DNA of 64,000 nucleotides from Vibrio maritimus (GTDB lineage Bacteria; Pseudomonadota; Gammaproteobacteria; Enterobacterales; Vibrionaceae): positions 2,790,001-2,854,000 of the forward strand of contig NZ_CP090438.1 in assembly GCF_021441885.1 (NCBI RefSeq). Direction: 5' to 3'. The notes beneath the pieces are model-generated. The model ran no database searches. It was given only the letters and a program-made list of their open reading frames with translations, and was not told the origin of the DNA. The position numbers and the translations under genes were made by a program. Shown piece after piece: positions 34,905 to 43,836 of the stretch (the first letter of the stretch is position 1; each line of letters starts with the position of its first letter).

Positions 34905-36029
34905 ATGACTGAACAATTTATCAAATCACGCGCAGCTGTCGCTTGGGGTCCAAACCAACCACTAAAAATGGAAGAAGTCGACGTCATGCTGCCAAAGGCA
35001 GGTGAAGTACTGGTGAAAATCGTGGCGACTGGTGTTTGCCACACTGATGCATTTACCCTCTCCGGTGACGATCCAGAAGGTATCTTCCCAAGTATTCTTG
35101 GTCACGAGGGTGGCGGTATTGTTGAGATGGTTGGTGAAGGCGTAACGAGTGTTGAGGTGGGTGACCATGTTATCCCACTGTACACAGCTGAGTGCGGCGA
35201 ATGTAAATTCTGTAAGTCGGGTAAAACTAACCTGTGTCAAGCGGTTCGTGAAACTCAAGGTAAAGGTCTAATGCCAGATGGTACGACTCGCTTCTACAAA
35301 GACGGTCAGCCAATTTACCACTACATGGGCTGCTCTACGTTCTCTGAATACACCGTACTGCCTGAGATTTCGCTGGCTAAAGTGAACAAAGAAGCCCCAC
35401 TTGAAGAAGTGTGTCTCCTTGGCTGCGGCGTAACGACAGGTATGGGCGCAGTACTGAACACAGCCAAAGTTGAGAAAGGCGATACCGTCGCGATCTTCGG
35501 TCTTGGTGGCATTGGCCTGTCTGCAATTATCGGTGCACGTATGGCTGGTGCGAGCAAGATCATCGGTATCGATATCAACGAAAGCAAATTCGAGCTCGCT
35601 CAACAACTAGGCGCAACAGACGTGATTAACCCACAGAAGTTTGATAAGCCAATTCAAGAAGTTATCATCGAGATGACTGATGGTGGTGTTGATTACTCGT
35701 TCGAGTGTATCGGTAACGTCAACGTGATGCGCCAAGCACTTGAGTGCTGCCACAAAGGTTGGGGTGAGTCGGTTATCATTGGTGTTGCAGGTGCTGGTCA
35801 AGAGATCTCTACTCGTCCATTCCAGCTTGTTACTGGCCGCGTATGGCGTGGTAGTGCATTTGGTGGCGTTAAAGGTCGCAGTGAGCTTCCAGAGATCGTT
35901 GAACGCTACATGGCAGGTGAGTTTGGGCTACAAGAGTTTATCACTCACACTATGCCTCTTGATGAGATCAACGAAGCGTTCGAGCTTATGCACAAAGGCG
36001 AAAGTATCCGCAGCGTAATTCACTACTAA
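34905..36029 (+). CDS. frmA: S-(hydroxymethyl)glutathione dehydrogenase / class III alcohol dehydrogenase
   Basis: Oxidises S-hydroxymethylglutathione (formaldehyde + GSH) to S-formylglutathione with NAD+; also reduces S-nitrosoglutathione. Zinc-dependent MDR family: catalytic zinc residues in GVCHTDAF (Cys45) and GHEGGG, structural zinc in CGECKFCKSGKTNLC, and the Rossmann motif FGLGGIGLSAIIG. It is 374 residues, the usual length, with a good ribosome binding site (GGAAAGGAAAAACC). Also called adhC. Followed by the next enzyme of the pathway. Confidence 0.97.
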   Translation: MTEQFIKSRAAVAWGPNQPLKMEEVDVMLPKAGEVLVKIVATGVCHTDAFTLSGDDPEGIFPSILGHEGGGIVEMVGEGVTSVEVGDHVIPLYTAECGECKFCKSGKTNLCQAVRETQGKGLMPDGTTRFYKDGQPIYHYMGCSTFSEYTVLPEISLAKVNKEAPLEEVCLLGCGVTTGMGAVLNTAKVEKGDTVAIFGLGGIGLSAIIGARMAGASKIIGIDINESKFELAQQLGATDVINPQKFDKPIQEVIIEMTDGGVDYSFECIGNVNVMRQALECCHKGWGESVIIGVAGAGQEISTRPFQLVTGRVWRGSAFGGVKGRSELPEIVERYMAGEFGLQEFITHTMPLDEINEAFELMHKGESIRSVIHY

Positions 36030-36040
36030 GATCCAGCTTA

Positions 36041-36066
36041 GGGCTCTGCATACAGAGCCCTTCTTT
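36041..36066 (+). terminator. Hairpin between frmA and fghA
   Basis: GGGCTCTG pairs with CAGAGCCC around CATA, followed by TTCTTTCATTT. It is terminator-like but sits inside a two-gene pathway operon, so it may reduce fghA relative to frmA. Confidence 0.7.
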
Positions 36067-36082
36067 CATTTAGGTTGATAGA

Positions 36083-36928
36083 ATGACAATAGAAAACCTC
36101 AGCCAAGCAAAAGTATTTGGCGGCTGGCATAAGCAATACCAACATACCTCAAGCGCTCTAAATTGCTCGATGCGCTTTGCAATTTACTTACCGCCAGAGG
36201 CGAGTGCCGACAACCCAGTTCCAGTGCTTTATTGGCTATCAGGCTTAACCTGTACCGATGAGAATTTCATGCAAAAAGCAGGCGCGTTTCGCGCTGCTGC
36301 TAAGCTTGGTATTGCCATCGTTGCACCGGATACCAGCCCTCGTGGAGAAGGCGTGCCGGATGACCCAGACGGTGCCTACGATTTTGGTCTCGGTGCTGGC
36401 TTCTATGTGAATGCCACTCAAGCTCCTTGGGATGAACACTATCAGATGTACAGCTACATCGTAGAGGAGTTGCCGAAGCTAGTCGAAGAGCACTTCCCTG
36501 TAACAAGCGTGCGCTCTATCTCTGGACATAGCATGGGCGGACACGGCGCACTGACTATTGGTCTTAAGAACAGTGACCGCTACCGTTCGATATCTGCATT
36601 TAGTCCGATCAGTAATCCTATGAACTGTCCTTGGGGACAAAAAGCGCTGAGCCATTACCTTGGCAACAATACCGAACAATGGAAGCAATACGATAGTGTC
36701 GAGCTTCTGAAAAGTGCCCAAGCTACCCTGCCGATTTTAGTCGAGCAAGGTGAAGACGACGGATTTTTGCAAGAGCAACTCAAGCCTGAACTGCTACTAG
36801 CGGCGGCGGAAAGCTCAGGCAGTGATGTAAAACTTCGCATGCAGCCAGGCTACGATCACAGCTACTTCTTTATCCAAAGCTTCATCGATGATCACTTACG
36901 CTTTCACGCCGGATTCTTAAAAGACTAG
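36083..36928 (+). CDS. fghA: S-formylglutathione hydrolase
   Basis: Hydrolyses S-formylglutathione to formate and glutathione, completing the glutathione-dependent formaldehyde pathway. Esterase D family, alpha/beta hydrolase: the nucleophile elbow GHSMGGHGAL near residues 147-156, LYWLSGLTCTDENFMQKAG near 48-66, and the catalytic His in YDHSYFFI near the C-terminus. It is 281 residues long. It lies 54 bases after frmA and shares its promoter unless the intervening hairpin stops transcription. Confidence 0.97.
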   Translation: MTIENLSQAKVFGGWHKQYQHTSSALNCSMRFAIYLPPEASADNPVPVLYWLSGLTCTDENFMQKAGAFRAAAKLGIAIVAPDTSPRGEGVPDDPDGAYDFGLGAGFYVNATQAPWDEHYQMYSYIVEELPKLVEEHFPVTSVRSISGHSMGGHGALTIGLKNSDRYRSISAFSPISNPMNCPWGQKALSHYLGNNTEQWKQYDSVELLKSAQATLPILVEQGEDDGFLQEQLKPELLLAAAESSGSDVKLRMQPGYDHSYFFIQSFIDDHLRFHAGFLKD

Positions 36929-36966
36929 TTTTCAGCTTGAGAAACTAAAACCGAGAGCGACAAAAC

Positions 36967-37006
36967 AAAAAGCCCGCCAAGGCAATCATACCTGGCGGGC
37001 TTTTTT
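36967..37006. terminator. Bidirectional terminator between convergent fghA and AbgT-2
   Basis: AAAAAGCCCGCCA pairs with TGGCGGGCTTTTTT around a 13-base loop, with A and T runs on both sides. Confidence 0.92.
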
Positions 37007-37022
37007 AGTCTCTTACTACAAC

Positions 37023-38582
37023 TTACATAGTGTAAGTGTATGGCGCTTGGATACCTAGTGGGATACCTAGAGCCCAGTAAGCTAGCAAGAAGATAGTCCA
37101 ACCAATCAGCATTGCGATTGAGAATGGCATCATTAGAGAAGCTAGCGTACCGATACCAGTAGACTTCACGTAGCGTTGGCAGTAAACCACAACCAGTGGG
37201 AAGAATACCATTAGAGGTGAGATGATGTTCGATACAGAGTCACCAACACGGTAAGCTGCTTGAGATAGCTCAGGAGAGATACCAACAGCCATTAGCATTG
37301 GAACTAGGATTGGACCAATCAGTGCCCACTTCGCTGATGCAGAGCCAACCAGTAGGTTAACAAATGCAGTTAGCAGAATCATACCAACGATCGTTGCCTG
37401 ACCTGGCAGGTTCATCGCTTTCAGACCTTCTGCACCGTAAAGTGCCAGCATAGTACCGATGTTTGACTGACCAAACGCCGCAAGGAACTGTGCACAGAAG
37501 AACGACATTACAATGTATGCGCCCATGGTTGACATGGTCGTACCCATCGCTTTAATGACATCGTCGCTGTTCTTAAATGTGCCAGATACACGACCGTATA
37601 CGTAGCCAGGGATGATAAACAGGATGAAGATAAGTGGAACGATAGACTGCATTAGTGGTGCAGAGAACGCTGTGATCTCACCTTCTGGAGAGCGAAGTGC
37701 TGATGATTCTGGAATGATTGCAGCGATAAGCAGTGCAATACCCGCCATCATAGCCCAACCTGCCGCGCGGAACGCTTTAGATTCTGTCTCTGTGAACGTA
37801 CCTAGATCTGGTGCTTCTTCTGCATCTTCATCAATTGGTGTGTTCGCTAGGCGTGGCTCAATGATTTTCTCAGTAACATACCAACCGATAGCAACGATGA
37901 TCACAGAAGAAAGACCTGTGAAGAAGATGTTTGCTAGTGGGTTAACAATGTATTCTGGGTCTAGAACCTGCGCAGATGTTTGCGTGAAACCAGCAAGTAG
38001 TGGGTCAATACCAGATGGGATGAAGTTTGCAGAGAAGCCGCCTGATACACCAGCAAACGCTGCTGCAATACCCGCAAGTGGGTGACGACCTGCCGCGTGG
38101 AAAATGATACCACCTAGAGGAATAACTAGAACATAGCCTGCATCCGCTGCTGTGTGAGAAACGATAGCAACAAGAATCAACATAGGTGTTAGAAGTTTCG
38201 CTGGCGTGAAGTTCAGCATCTTCTTAAGACCAGTAGTGATGAAGCCTGAAGAATCAGCAACACCAACACCCAGCATCGCAACCAATACGATACCTAGAGG
38301 CGCAAAACCAGTGAAGGTTGTGACCATGTTAGCAAGGAAACTAGCCAGAGCTTGACCCGTTAGAAGGTTAGTTACTTCTAATGGCGCGTCTGTACGTGGG
38401 TTAATCAGGTCGAAACTGACATTTGATAAAAGTGCTGATGCAACCCAAACAATAACGAGAGCCCAGAAAAATAAGATAGCAGGATCTGGGATCTTGTTAC
38501 CCGCTTTCTCAATAAAGTTTAAAAAGCGATCCATTCCAGTCGGCTTTGGAGCTGGCGCTTGATTAATCGATTGGTTACTCAT
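37023..38582 (-). CDS. AbgT family transporter (copy 2)
   Basis: Second AbgT-family membrane carrier in the window, 519 residues, with about a dozen hydrophobic segments. It shows the same conserved blocks as copy 1: NMVTTFTGFAPLGIVLVAML, AAFAGVSGGFSANFIPSGID and LLVGSASAKWALIGPILVPM. Compared with copy 1, the loop after TVD/SGID and the cytoplasmic acidic loop (DEDAEEAPDLG) differ, so the two probably differ in substrate or regulation. Monocistronic with a 412-base upstream gap. Confidence 0.9.
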   Translation of the reverse strand: MSNQSINQAPAPKPTGMDRFLNFIEKAGNKIPDPAILFFWALVIVWVASALLSNVSFDLINPRTDAPLEVTNLLTGQALASFLANMVTTFTGFAPLGIVLVAMLGVGVADSSGFITTGLKKMLNFTPAKLLTPMLILVAIVSHTAADAGYVLVIPLGGIIFHAAGRHPLAGIAAAFAGVSGGFSANFIPSGIDPLLAGFTQTSAQVLDPEYIVNPLANIFFTGLSSVIIVAIGWYVTEKIIEPRLANTPIDEDAEEAPDLGTFTETESKAFRAAGWAMMAGIALLIAAIIPESSALRSPEGEITAFSAPLMQSIVPLIFILFIIPGYVYGRVSGTFKNSDDVIKAMGTTMSTMGAYIVMSFFCAQFLAAFGQSNIGTMLALYGAEGLKAMNLPGQATIVGMILLTAFVNLLVGSASAKWALIGPILVPMLMAVGISPELSQAAYRVGDSVSNIISPLMVFFPLVVVYCQRYVKSTGIGTLASLMMPFSIAMLIGWTIFLLAYWALGIPLGIQAPYTYTM

Positions 38583-38994
38583 GGTAACTCCGTGTGTGTG
38601 ATGTTGTTATTTGTGAATCTCAAGGCAAGTTTCACTGTGACATAAAATCTGCGTGACCATTCTATTTAAAAAACATGAAAAGAGTAGATAATTTGGAACT
38701 TTTTCCATATTTGTAGACTTATTTTGCAAAAATTACCGATTATCATAACATTTAACCAACAACAATTAGCACAATAGCAAAACAATTATCTAACTAGCAC
38801 GCAAAATGCCCGATGATATAAAGATAGCTTATAATTTAACCGCATTCTAAAAACTGAGGCTGTGCATCACTTGGCAAGCGCTATTGGTAAGAGGGTAATG
38901 TGCAATGAAAACAGATAGTTGATATTAGAAATCGCACAGAGAGAACGATTTCAATAGTTTGAAGATATAGCAACCCGTTGTGATGCTCTGAATG
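38583..38994. other. Intergenic region between pilV and AbgT-2
   Basis: 412 bases, AT-rich, with no ORF or ribosome binding site I can support. It must contain the AbgT-2 promoter and the end of the pilin transcript. TGTGA half-sites occur near the AbgT-2 start, but I found no full CRP palindrome. Confidence 0.5.
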
Positions 38995-39405
38995 TTAATC
39001 AAATTCACTAAAACGAGAGATCTGCGTTGTTAACGATAGGTTTTGTGATTGCCCTAGCCTATCGCTCCAAGACACATTCACGACAACGGTTTTGACATTC
39101 CCATCCATGGTGACTGTGGGTACTGTCCAGGTCAGAAAATAGGGATCGCGTAACTCTGAGCCATCAATAATATCGGCGTCAAAGTCTGCGACGTCCATAG
39201 AGGAGTCTACGCTGTTTGCGCCTCGAGTACGAAACCACTCCAACTTTGCTTCTGCCAAACCAAGGGCCTGAATACTGCTGTAGGCATAATCGGAGCGCTG
39301 TTCGATGAAGGTTTGCATTTTGACCAGTCCTAGCGCTCCGACGCCAACGAGACACATGGCAATCATCACCTCGATTAAACTAAAACCACGCTGATTAGAA
39401 GTCAC
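38995..39405 (-). CDS. pilV: Type IV minor pilin PilV-like
   Basis: Prepilin with the class III leader VTSNQRG, cleaved before FSLIEVMIAMCLVG, with Glu at +5. I take the GTG at 39405 as the start: it overlaps the pilX stop by 11 bases, has AAGGG eight bases upstream, and gives the usual seven-residue leader. A longer ATG frame from 39543 would put 46 extra residues before the pilin motif, reading through pilX. It is 136 residues long. Last of the four-gene minor pilin operon. Confidence 0.85.
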   Translation of the reverse strand: MTSNQRGFSLIEVMIAMCLVGVGALGLVKMQTFIEQRSDYAYSSIQALGLAEAKLEWFRTRGANSVDSSMDVADFDADIIDGSELRDPYFLTWTVPTVTMDGNVKTVVVNVSWSDRLGQSQNLSLTTQISRFSEFD

Positions 39406-40642
39406 GCCATGCGCCCTTTTTCCAAGTAAACAGAGAGGTGTTGGCTTGTGCTTGGCGAATGACATCTCGATTGTAGTGAAAGGAAAGTGAATCTCTAAAT
39501 AGAGAAACATGGCTTGAGTCGGGGTAATCAAAAAAGACACCACCAGTGATGCTAAAACTTCCGCCCTGGTAATACACGGCTAAACCATAGTCATCAGGAA
39601 AATGAGCCACCGCGCTATCCGCTAGATCGAGCGTTTTCCAGGCTTCTTCAGATGGTGAAAAGTCATAATTAAAATGAAAAACCACGCCATCGAGCGTCGC
39701 TGCGCCTTGAAGCGCAAAAAGCCCATCATGTACGACTAGAGTGATTGCTTTTTTCTCGAGTCCTGTAGGGTTGAGTGCCGACTTTATTGCGGCAAGCTCT
39801 GTAGAAGAGATAACGCATGAACCTTCAACCCAGAGTTTTCGTGCATCCGCCTCGAGCTGCTCAATGATCGCTGCTCCGCAGTTTTTTGCCCCTAGCTGTT
39901 CTCCAGCTAAATCAATAATATGGAAATCGCCACTGTCTCTCACAGAGTCATGATACTGAGGCTCGACGCCGAAAAAATCCTTGAAGATGTTAAGCTTCGA
40001 ATCTTTCTTGAAATCACTTAACAGGCATTGAGGTTGGGAGTCAGACGAACAACTGCCATTCACTATTGTTTTCTCAACACAGTCTTTCTCATTGTGCTCA
40101 AAGCCCTGATAAGGCAAATTGCCATGAACGACACCACTATTGGTAATCGATGCGTTAGCGGTAAATCGTCCACCAAACCTCACAGCCGTACAATCCCACT
40201 TTCCATCTTCAAGTTTTGAGCCAGGGTCCGGTGTGGTGATATTCACAGCACTCTTTGCAACAAAGCTTCCACTACTTTGCAGCGCACCAGACTGCAGGTT
40301 GGAGCTTGAAGGGATAAAACGCCGACTCACCACATGAGACCCCGCTTTAGCAGAAAGGATGATCTCTTGCGTCGATTCGTCCAAAGTAAAACTAGGGACA
40401 ATCTCTATACCAGCATCACATGCGGTTACGCTCTTTGGCATCATTAATGTTGGGACAAACTGTGCTACCCCACATTCAACTCCCCCTTCAGCCTGCCAGT
40501 AGGCTTTTCTCGACTCGACTTCATTTTGCGCACGTTTTATCTCGTAGAGTGCAGCTCTATAAGCGCCCATTGTGATAATAAGTCCAACGACCAGTAACAG
40601 CCCTGTAGTCATTAGGGTGACGACTCCCGACTGCTTCATCAT
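39395..40642 (-). CDS. pilX: Large minor pilin, PilX/GspK-like
   Basis: The short leader MMKQSG is followed by VVTLMTTGLLLVVGLIITMGA, a prepilin helix lacking Glu at position +5. At 415 residues it is far bigger than the other pilins. Both traits are typical of tip-forming GspK/PilX-type subunits, which need no Glu5 because no pilin precedes them. The large globular domain (residues 40-410) has several Cys (for example KDCVEKTIVNGSCSSD, QPQCLL, KNCGAA, EGSCVI) that may form disulfides. The ATG overlaps the pilW stop by four bases. Confidence 0.8.
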   Translation of the reverse strand: MMKQSGVVTLMTTGLLLVVGLIITMGAYRAALYEIKRAQNEVESRKAYWQAEGGVECGVAQFVPTLMMPKSVTACDAGIEIVPSFTLDESTQEIILSAKAGSHVVSRRFIPSSSNLQSGALQSSGSFVAKSAVNITTPDPGSKLEDGKWDCTAVRFGGRFTANASITNSGVVHGNLPYQGFEHNEKDCVEKTIVNGSCSSDSQPQCLLSDFKKDSKLNIFKDFFGVEPQYHDSVRDSGDFHIIDLAGEQLGAKNCGAAIIEQLEADARKLWVEGSCVISSTELAAIKSALNPTGLEKKAITLVVHDGLFALQGAATLDGVVFHFNYDFSPSEEAWKTLDLADSAVAHFPDDYGLAVYYQGGSFSITGGVFFDYPDSSHVSLFRDSLSFHYNRDVIRQAQANTSLFTWKKGAWRDF

Positions 40643-41247
40643 TGCCCATTCCTCACTAAAAACTGTCGAGTGAGCGTGCTGGAAATGTCCTCGTTTTGTC
40701 GTAGCTGCGCTTCGAAGGTCATATCAATAAACTGATGAGAGGCGTTATCACTCGCGACTAGATGGCTCTGTAAGGAAAACGAAGCAACATGAATGAGGTT
40801 TGGCTCAAATATGGACGTGCAACCAGAAGCTTGTGAGAATGAAGTCGCCTTCGCGCCACTCGCAACACTGGTTTTCTCTCGACATATCGCAAGCCTCCCC
40901 CTTTGCGAGTCGTGCTGCCAAACCACGTTTTCCACCGGTGCCTGACCTCTATCATCTCGATACGCATATTGAGCAACTGAGCCACTCTGGGAGATAAAAA
41001 TGGTTCCAGATGCCCCCAAAGCCACTAAGCTCTCATCTTTGACGCCATCGTAGCCTGCTCGAATCATGTCGTTTTGAATCCGCCTCGCGGTGGTTGCCAA
41101 CGCTTGATTCAAAAGCAGCAGTTGAGATCGCTGTGAAGCGTGACTTTGAACGGAAACATAGAGGGAACCGACAAGGGATATCAGCAGAATGCCTGCCGCT
41201 GATGCAACCAGCATCTCAATAAGAGCAATGCCTTTTTGCCTTCTCAC
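40639..41247 (-). CDS. pilW: Type IV minor pilin PilW-like
   Basis: Prepilin VRRQKG cleaved before IALIEMLVASAAGILLISLV, with Glu at +5. The GTG at 41247 begins one base after the fimT stop and gives a six-residue leader, 202 residues in all. An in-frame ATG at 41280 (MALSLVWGL) would give a 17-residue leader and cannot be excluded. The rest is a typical PilW globular domain with ARRIQNDMIRAGYDG. It ends in a four-base overlap with pilX. Confidence 0.8.
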   Translation of the reverse strand: MRRQKGIALIEMLVASAAGILLISLVGSLYVSVQSHASQRSQLLLLNQALATTARRIQNDMIRAGYDGVKDESLVALGASGTIFISQSGSVAQYAYRDDRGQAPVENVVWQHDSQRGRLAICREKTSVASGAKATSFSQASGCTSIFEPNLIHVASFSLQSHLVASDNASHQFIDMTFEAQLRQNEDISSTLTRQFLVRNGQ

Positions 41248-41248
41248 C

Positions 41249-41761
41249 TTAGCAAGCCCCCAGACCAAACTCAGCGCCATGTTGACAGGCACGTACCCGA
41301 CCAGAGTTCGCATCTGTCACGATTTTGGCGAAGCCCACACTCTGGGGATAGGGTTTTATGGTGATATTGCCCGCCGCTCGAGCCGCCCCTGTAATGTGGT
41401 CAACCTTAACTTGCTTTCCATTGTAGTTGACCTCTAGCGTAATGCCGTCAAAGGGCGCGCCATAGAGCGTAAACAACCTATCCGTATCTGCACTGTTTAA
41501 GCTCTCACTGTTGGCCACAACTGCGCTCCAATCACCATTTGAAGCGCCCTCAGGTAACCCTTCAAAATGCAGCCAAAGCGGCTGATTGCGCAGTATGGAT
41601 TCTGCTTGTGTCTGCACAATGATGCCGTAAAGTTCTAAAACAGCTCGCTCTACCTTGTTGGACTTAGCTGTATTGGTAAACGCAGGCACCATTGCCATTA
41701 AAATAATGCCAGAGATGACGATGGTGATGATCAATTCCAAAAAGGTAAAGCCGCGAACCAT
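41249..41761 (-). CDS. fimT: Type IV minor pilin FimT/GspH-like
   Basis: Leader MVRG cleaved before FTFLELIITIVISGIILMAM, with Glu at +5. The start at 41761 is preceded by GGGAA; an ATG eleven codons upstream lacks support. It is 170 residues long. It contains the GspH/FimT pattern (AVLELYGIIVQTQAESILRNQP). Two Cys near the C-terminus (RACQHG and GAC) may form a disulfide. First gene of the fimT-pilW-pilX-pilV operon. In V. cholerae the equivalent minor pilins serve the ChiRP DNA-uptake pilus; DNA binding by this FimT is only inferred. Confidence 0.82.
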   Translation of the reverse strand: MVRGFTFLELIITIVISGIILMAMVPAFTNTAKSNKVERAVLELYGIIVQTQAESILRNQPLWLHFEGLPEGASNGDWSAVVANSESLNSADTDRLFTLYGAPFDGITLEVNYNGKQVKVDHITGAARAAGNITIKPYPQSVGFAKIVTDANSGRVRACQHGAEFGLGAC

Positions 41762-41875
41762 TTCCCAAATACCTATGAAACAAATAACAAACAATCCAAT
41801 CTACTTGCCTTAATCCTAGCAGCAGGCAAAACTGGAAAAGTCTTTTAAAATAGGCAGTTGGATTGACTTAATAGA

Positions 41876-42292
41876 ATGCGATGCAAACAAGGTAATCACA
41901 GGCAGCTAGGTTTGACACTGATCGAGTTATTGATCGCCCTAGCCATTCTAGGGATCTTAACCTCAATCGCTTATCCCAATTACCACCAACACATTAGAGA
42001 AAGCTATAGAATGGTAGCCCTAGGTGACCTGCTGGAGATGCAGCTCGAGTTAGAACGAACTTACAATGCAGGCTATCAGTTTGAAGCTGTGATTTCTGGA
42101 GGGGTTTGTTCGGTGTGCGAGTCCTCACTCGATCGTTACCAGTTTGAGGTTGTCAGTACTGCCGCAGCAACTTACACCATCAAAGCCATCGCACAAACAA
42201 CGACGCGACAATCCGACGATACCTGCCTTGGTGCTGATAAGGCAATGACCATCGACTCCAAAGGCAATGTATCACCTATCGATTGCTGGTAG
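41876..42292 (+). CDS. pilE: Type IV pilin PilE-like (minor pilin)
   Basis: Leader MRCKQGNHRQLG cleaved before LTLIELLIALAILGILTSIA, with Glu at +5, then YPNYHQHIRESYR as in PilE-type pilins. It is 138 residues long. The C-terminal domain has four Cys (GGVCSVCESS, DDTCLG and the final DCW) that could form two disulfides. It is transcribed away from fimT, with 114 bases between the starts. The split arrangement resembles the ChiRP minor pilin cluster of V. cholerae. Confidence 0.85.
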   Translation: MRCKQGNHRQLGLTLIELLIALAILGILTSIAYPNYHQHIRESYRMVALGDLLEMQLELERTYNAGYQFEAVISGGVCSVCESSLDRYQFEVVSTAAATYTIKAIAQTTTRQSDDTCLGADKAMTIDSKGNVSPIDCW

Positions 42293-42326
42293 AGCACACC
42301 ACTACGTTATTCGTGCCCGAAATGTA

Positions 42327-42362
42327 AACAGCCCGCGATAACTTGAGTTATCGCGGGCTGTT
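42327..42362. terminator. Terminator between convergent pilE and dnaJ
   Basis: AACAGCCCGCGATAACT pairs with AGTTATCGCGGGCTGTT, a 16-17 base stem around a very short loop. T runs are weak on both sides, but the stem is very stable. Confidence 0.75.
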
Positions 42363-42388
42363 GATTAAATCATAAACGAGTTAAGGGC

Positions 42389-43531
42389 TTAGCTCGTTAG
42401 ATCATCAAAAAACTTCTTCACACCATTGAAGAACCCTTCTGACTTAGGCTTGTGCGTGTTCGCAGCTTCACCGCCACATGACTCTTCAAACTCATGCAGA
42501 AGCTCTTTCTGGCGCGCGCTTAGCTTAACAGGCGTTTCTACCACCAGCTTAACGATGAGGTCACCCACACCGCCGCCACGAACGCCTTTCACGCCTTTGC
42601 CACGCATGCGGAACATACGACCTGTCTGGGTCTCTTCTGGCACTTTCAGGCTGACACGACCGTCTAGTGTTGGAACTTCCACTTCGCCGCCCAGCGCTGC
42701 TTGAGCAAAGCTCACTGGCACTTCACAGTACAGGTTGTTGCCTTCACGCTCAAAGATGTGGTGCTCTTTTACGTGTACTTGTACATACAAGTCACCTGCT
42801 GGTGCACCATGCTCTCCCGCTTCGCCTTCGCCAGATAGACGAATACGATCACCAGTATCGACGCCAGCTGGGATCTTAACGTTAAGTGTCTTCGTCTTCT
42901 GTACGCGGCCTTGACCATGACAGCTGTTACATGGGTCTTTAATAATCTTACCGGTACCGCTACAAGTCGGACAGGTTTGCTGAACCGCAAAGAAGCCTTG
43001 GCGCATTTGAACTTGGCCGTGACCATGACAGGTGCCACAGGTTTGTGGTGAAGAGCCTTTCTTCGAGCCAGAGCCGTCACACGTCTCACACTCCACCAGC
43101 GTTGGGACTTCAATCTCTTTTGAAATACCGCGAACCGCTTCTTCTAGCGTTAGTTCCATGTTGTAGCGCAAGTCTGCACCGCGCTGTGCACGATGGCCAC
43201 CGCCGCCACGACGACCGCCACCAAAGATATCACCAAATACGTCACCGAAGATGTCACCGAAATCAGCACCGCCGCCGCCGAAGCCGCCGCCACCCATGCC
43301 ACCTTGTTCAAACGCTGCGTGACCGTATTGGTCATACGCCGCTTTCTTCTGAGGCTCAGTTAGGACCTCGTACGCTTCTTTTACTTCTTTAAACTTCTCA
43401 GCCGCCGTCTCATCACCTTGGTTTCTATCTGGGTGATACTTCATCGCAAGACGCTTATACGCCTTCTTGATGTCGCGCTCTGATGCGTCACGATCAACGC
43501 CTAATACTTCGTAAAAATCACGTTTTGACAT
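42389..43531 (-). CDS. dnaJ: Chaperone protein DnaJ (Hsp40)
   Basis: Co-chaperone that delivers substrates to DnaK and stimulates its ATPase. The N-terminal J domain with HPD lies in MKYHPDRNQG near residues 30-39. A Gly/Phe-rich linker (about 75-110) is followed by four CXXCXGXG zinc repeats (CETCDGSG, CGTCHGHG, CPTCSGTG, CNSCHGQG) and the C-terminal substrate-binding domains. The start MSKRDFYEVLG at 43531 gives 380 residues; an upstream in-frame ATG adds five. It follows dnaK after an unusually long 305-base gap. Confidence 0.97.
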   Translation of the reverse strand: MSKRDFYEVLGVDRDASERDIKKAYKRLAMKYHPDRNQGDETAAEKFKEVKEAYEVLTEPQKKAAYDQYGHAAFEQGGMGGGGFGGGGADFGDIFGDVFGDIFGGGRRGGGGHRAQRGADLRYNMELTLEEAVRGISKEIEVPTLVECETCDGSGSKKGSSPQTCGTCHGHGQVQMRQGFFAVQQTCPTCSGTGKIIKDPCNSCHGQGRVQKTKTLNVKIPAGVDTGDRIRLSGEGEAGEHGAPAGDLYVQVHVKEHHIFEREGNNLYCEVPVSFAQAALGGEVEVPTLDGRVSLKVPEETQTGRMFRMRGKGVKGVRGGGVGDLIVKLVVETPVKLSARQKELLHEFEESCGGEAANTHKPKSEGFFNGVKKFFDDLTS

Positions 43532-43836
43532 ATTGCTTGTTACCAATTACTTCGACAAACAGCCCGACGCTGTTTGGGGATTGTATCGTTCTAGATAAAG
43601 ATTGGTGTCCTTATCTAGAGCGACATGACTCTCGTAAACTCACTGTTTACAAATTTGCGGGCGTAAAGGTTACCCCAAACGCCCGCATAAATCACTTTTC
43701 GAGAACCCAGTTCACTGAATTCTCTAAGCTATAAAGTTCAAGCTCAAGGAGGAAACGCGCAGTTTGCTTAGTTTTCATAGAGAAAGTGCAAATGAGCATT
43801 TCCGACGCCGAGATTGGGCTTTATAGCGACGAGGAA
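43532..43836 (-). other. dnaK-dnaJ intergenic region with a GC hairpin
   Basis: 305 bases without a gene. It contains the hairpin TTTGCGGGCGT (43654-43664) with ACGCCCGCATAA (43679-43690) around a 14-base loop. No strong U run follows on the minus strand. The region may attenuate dnaJ relative to dnaK, hold a processing site, or hold a second dnaJ promoter. Confidence 0.55.
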
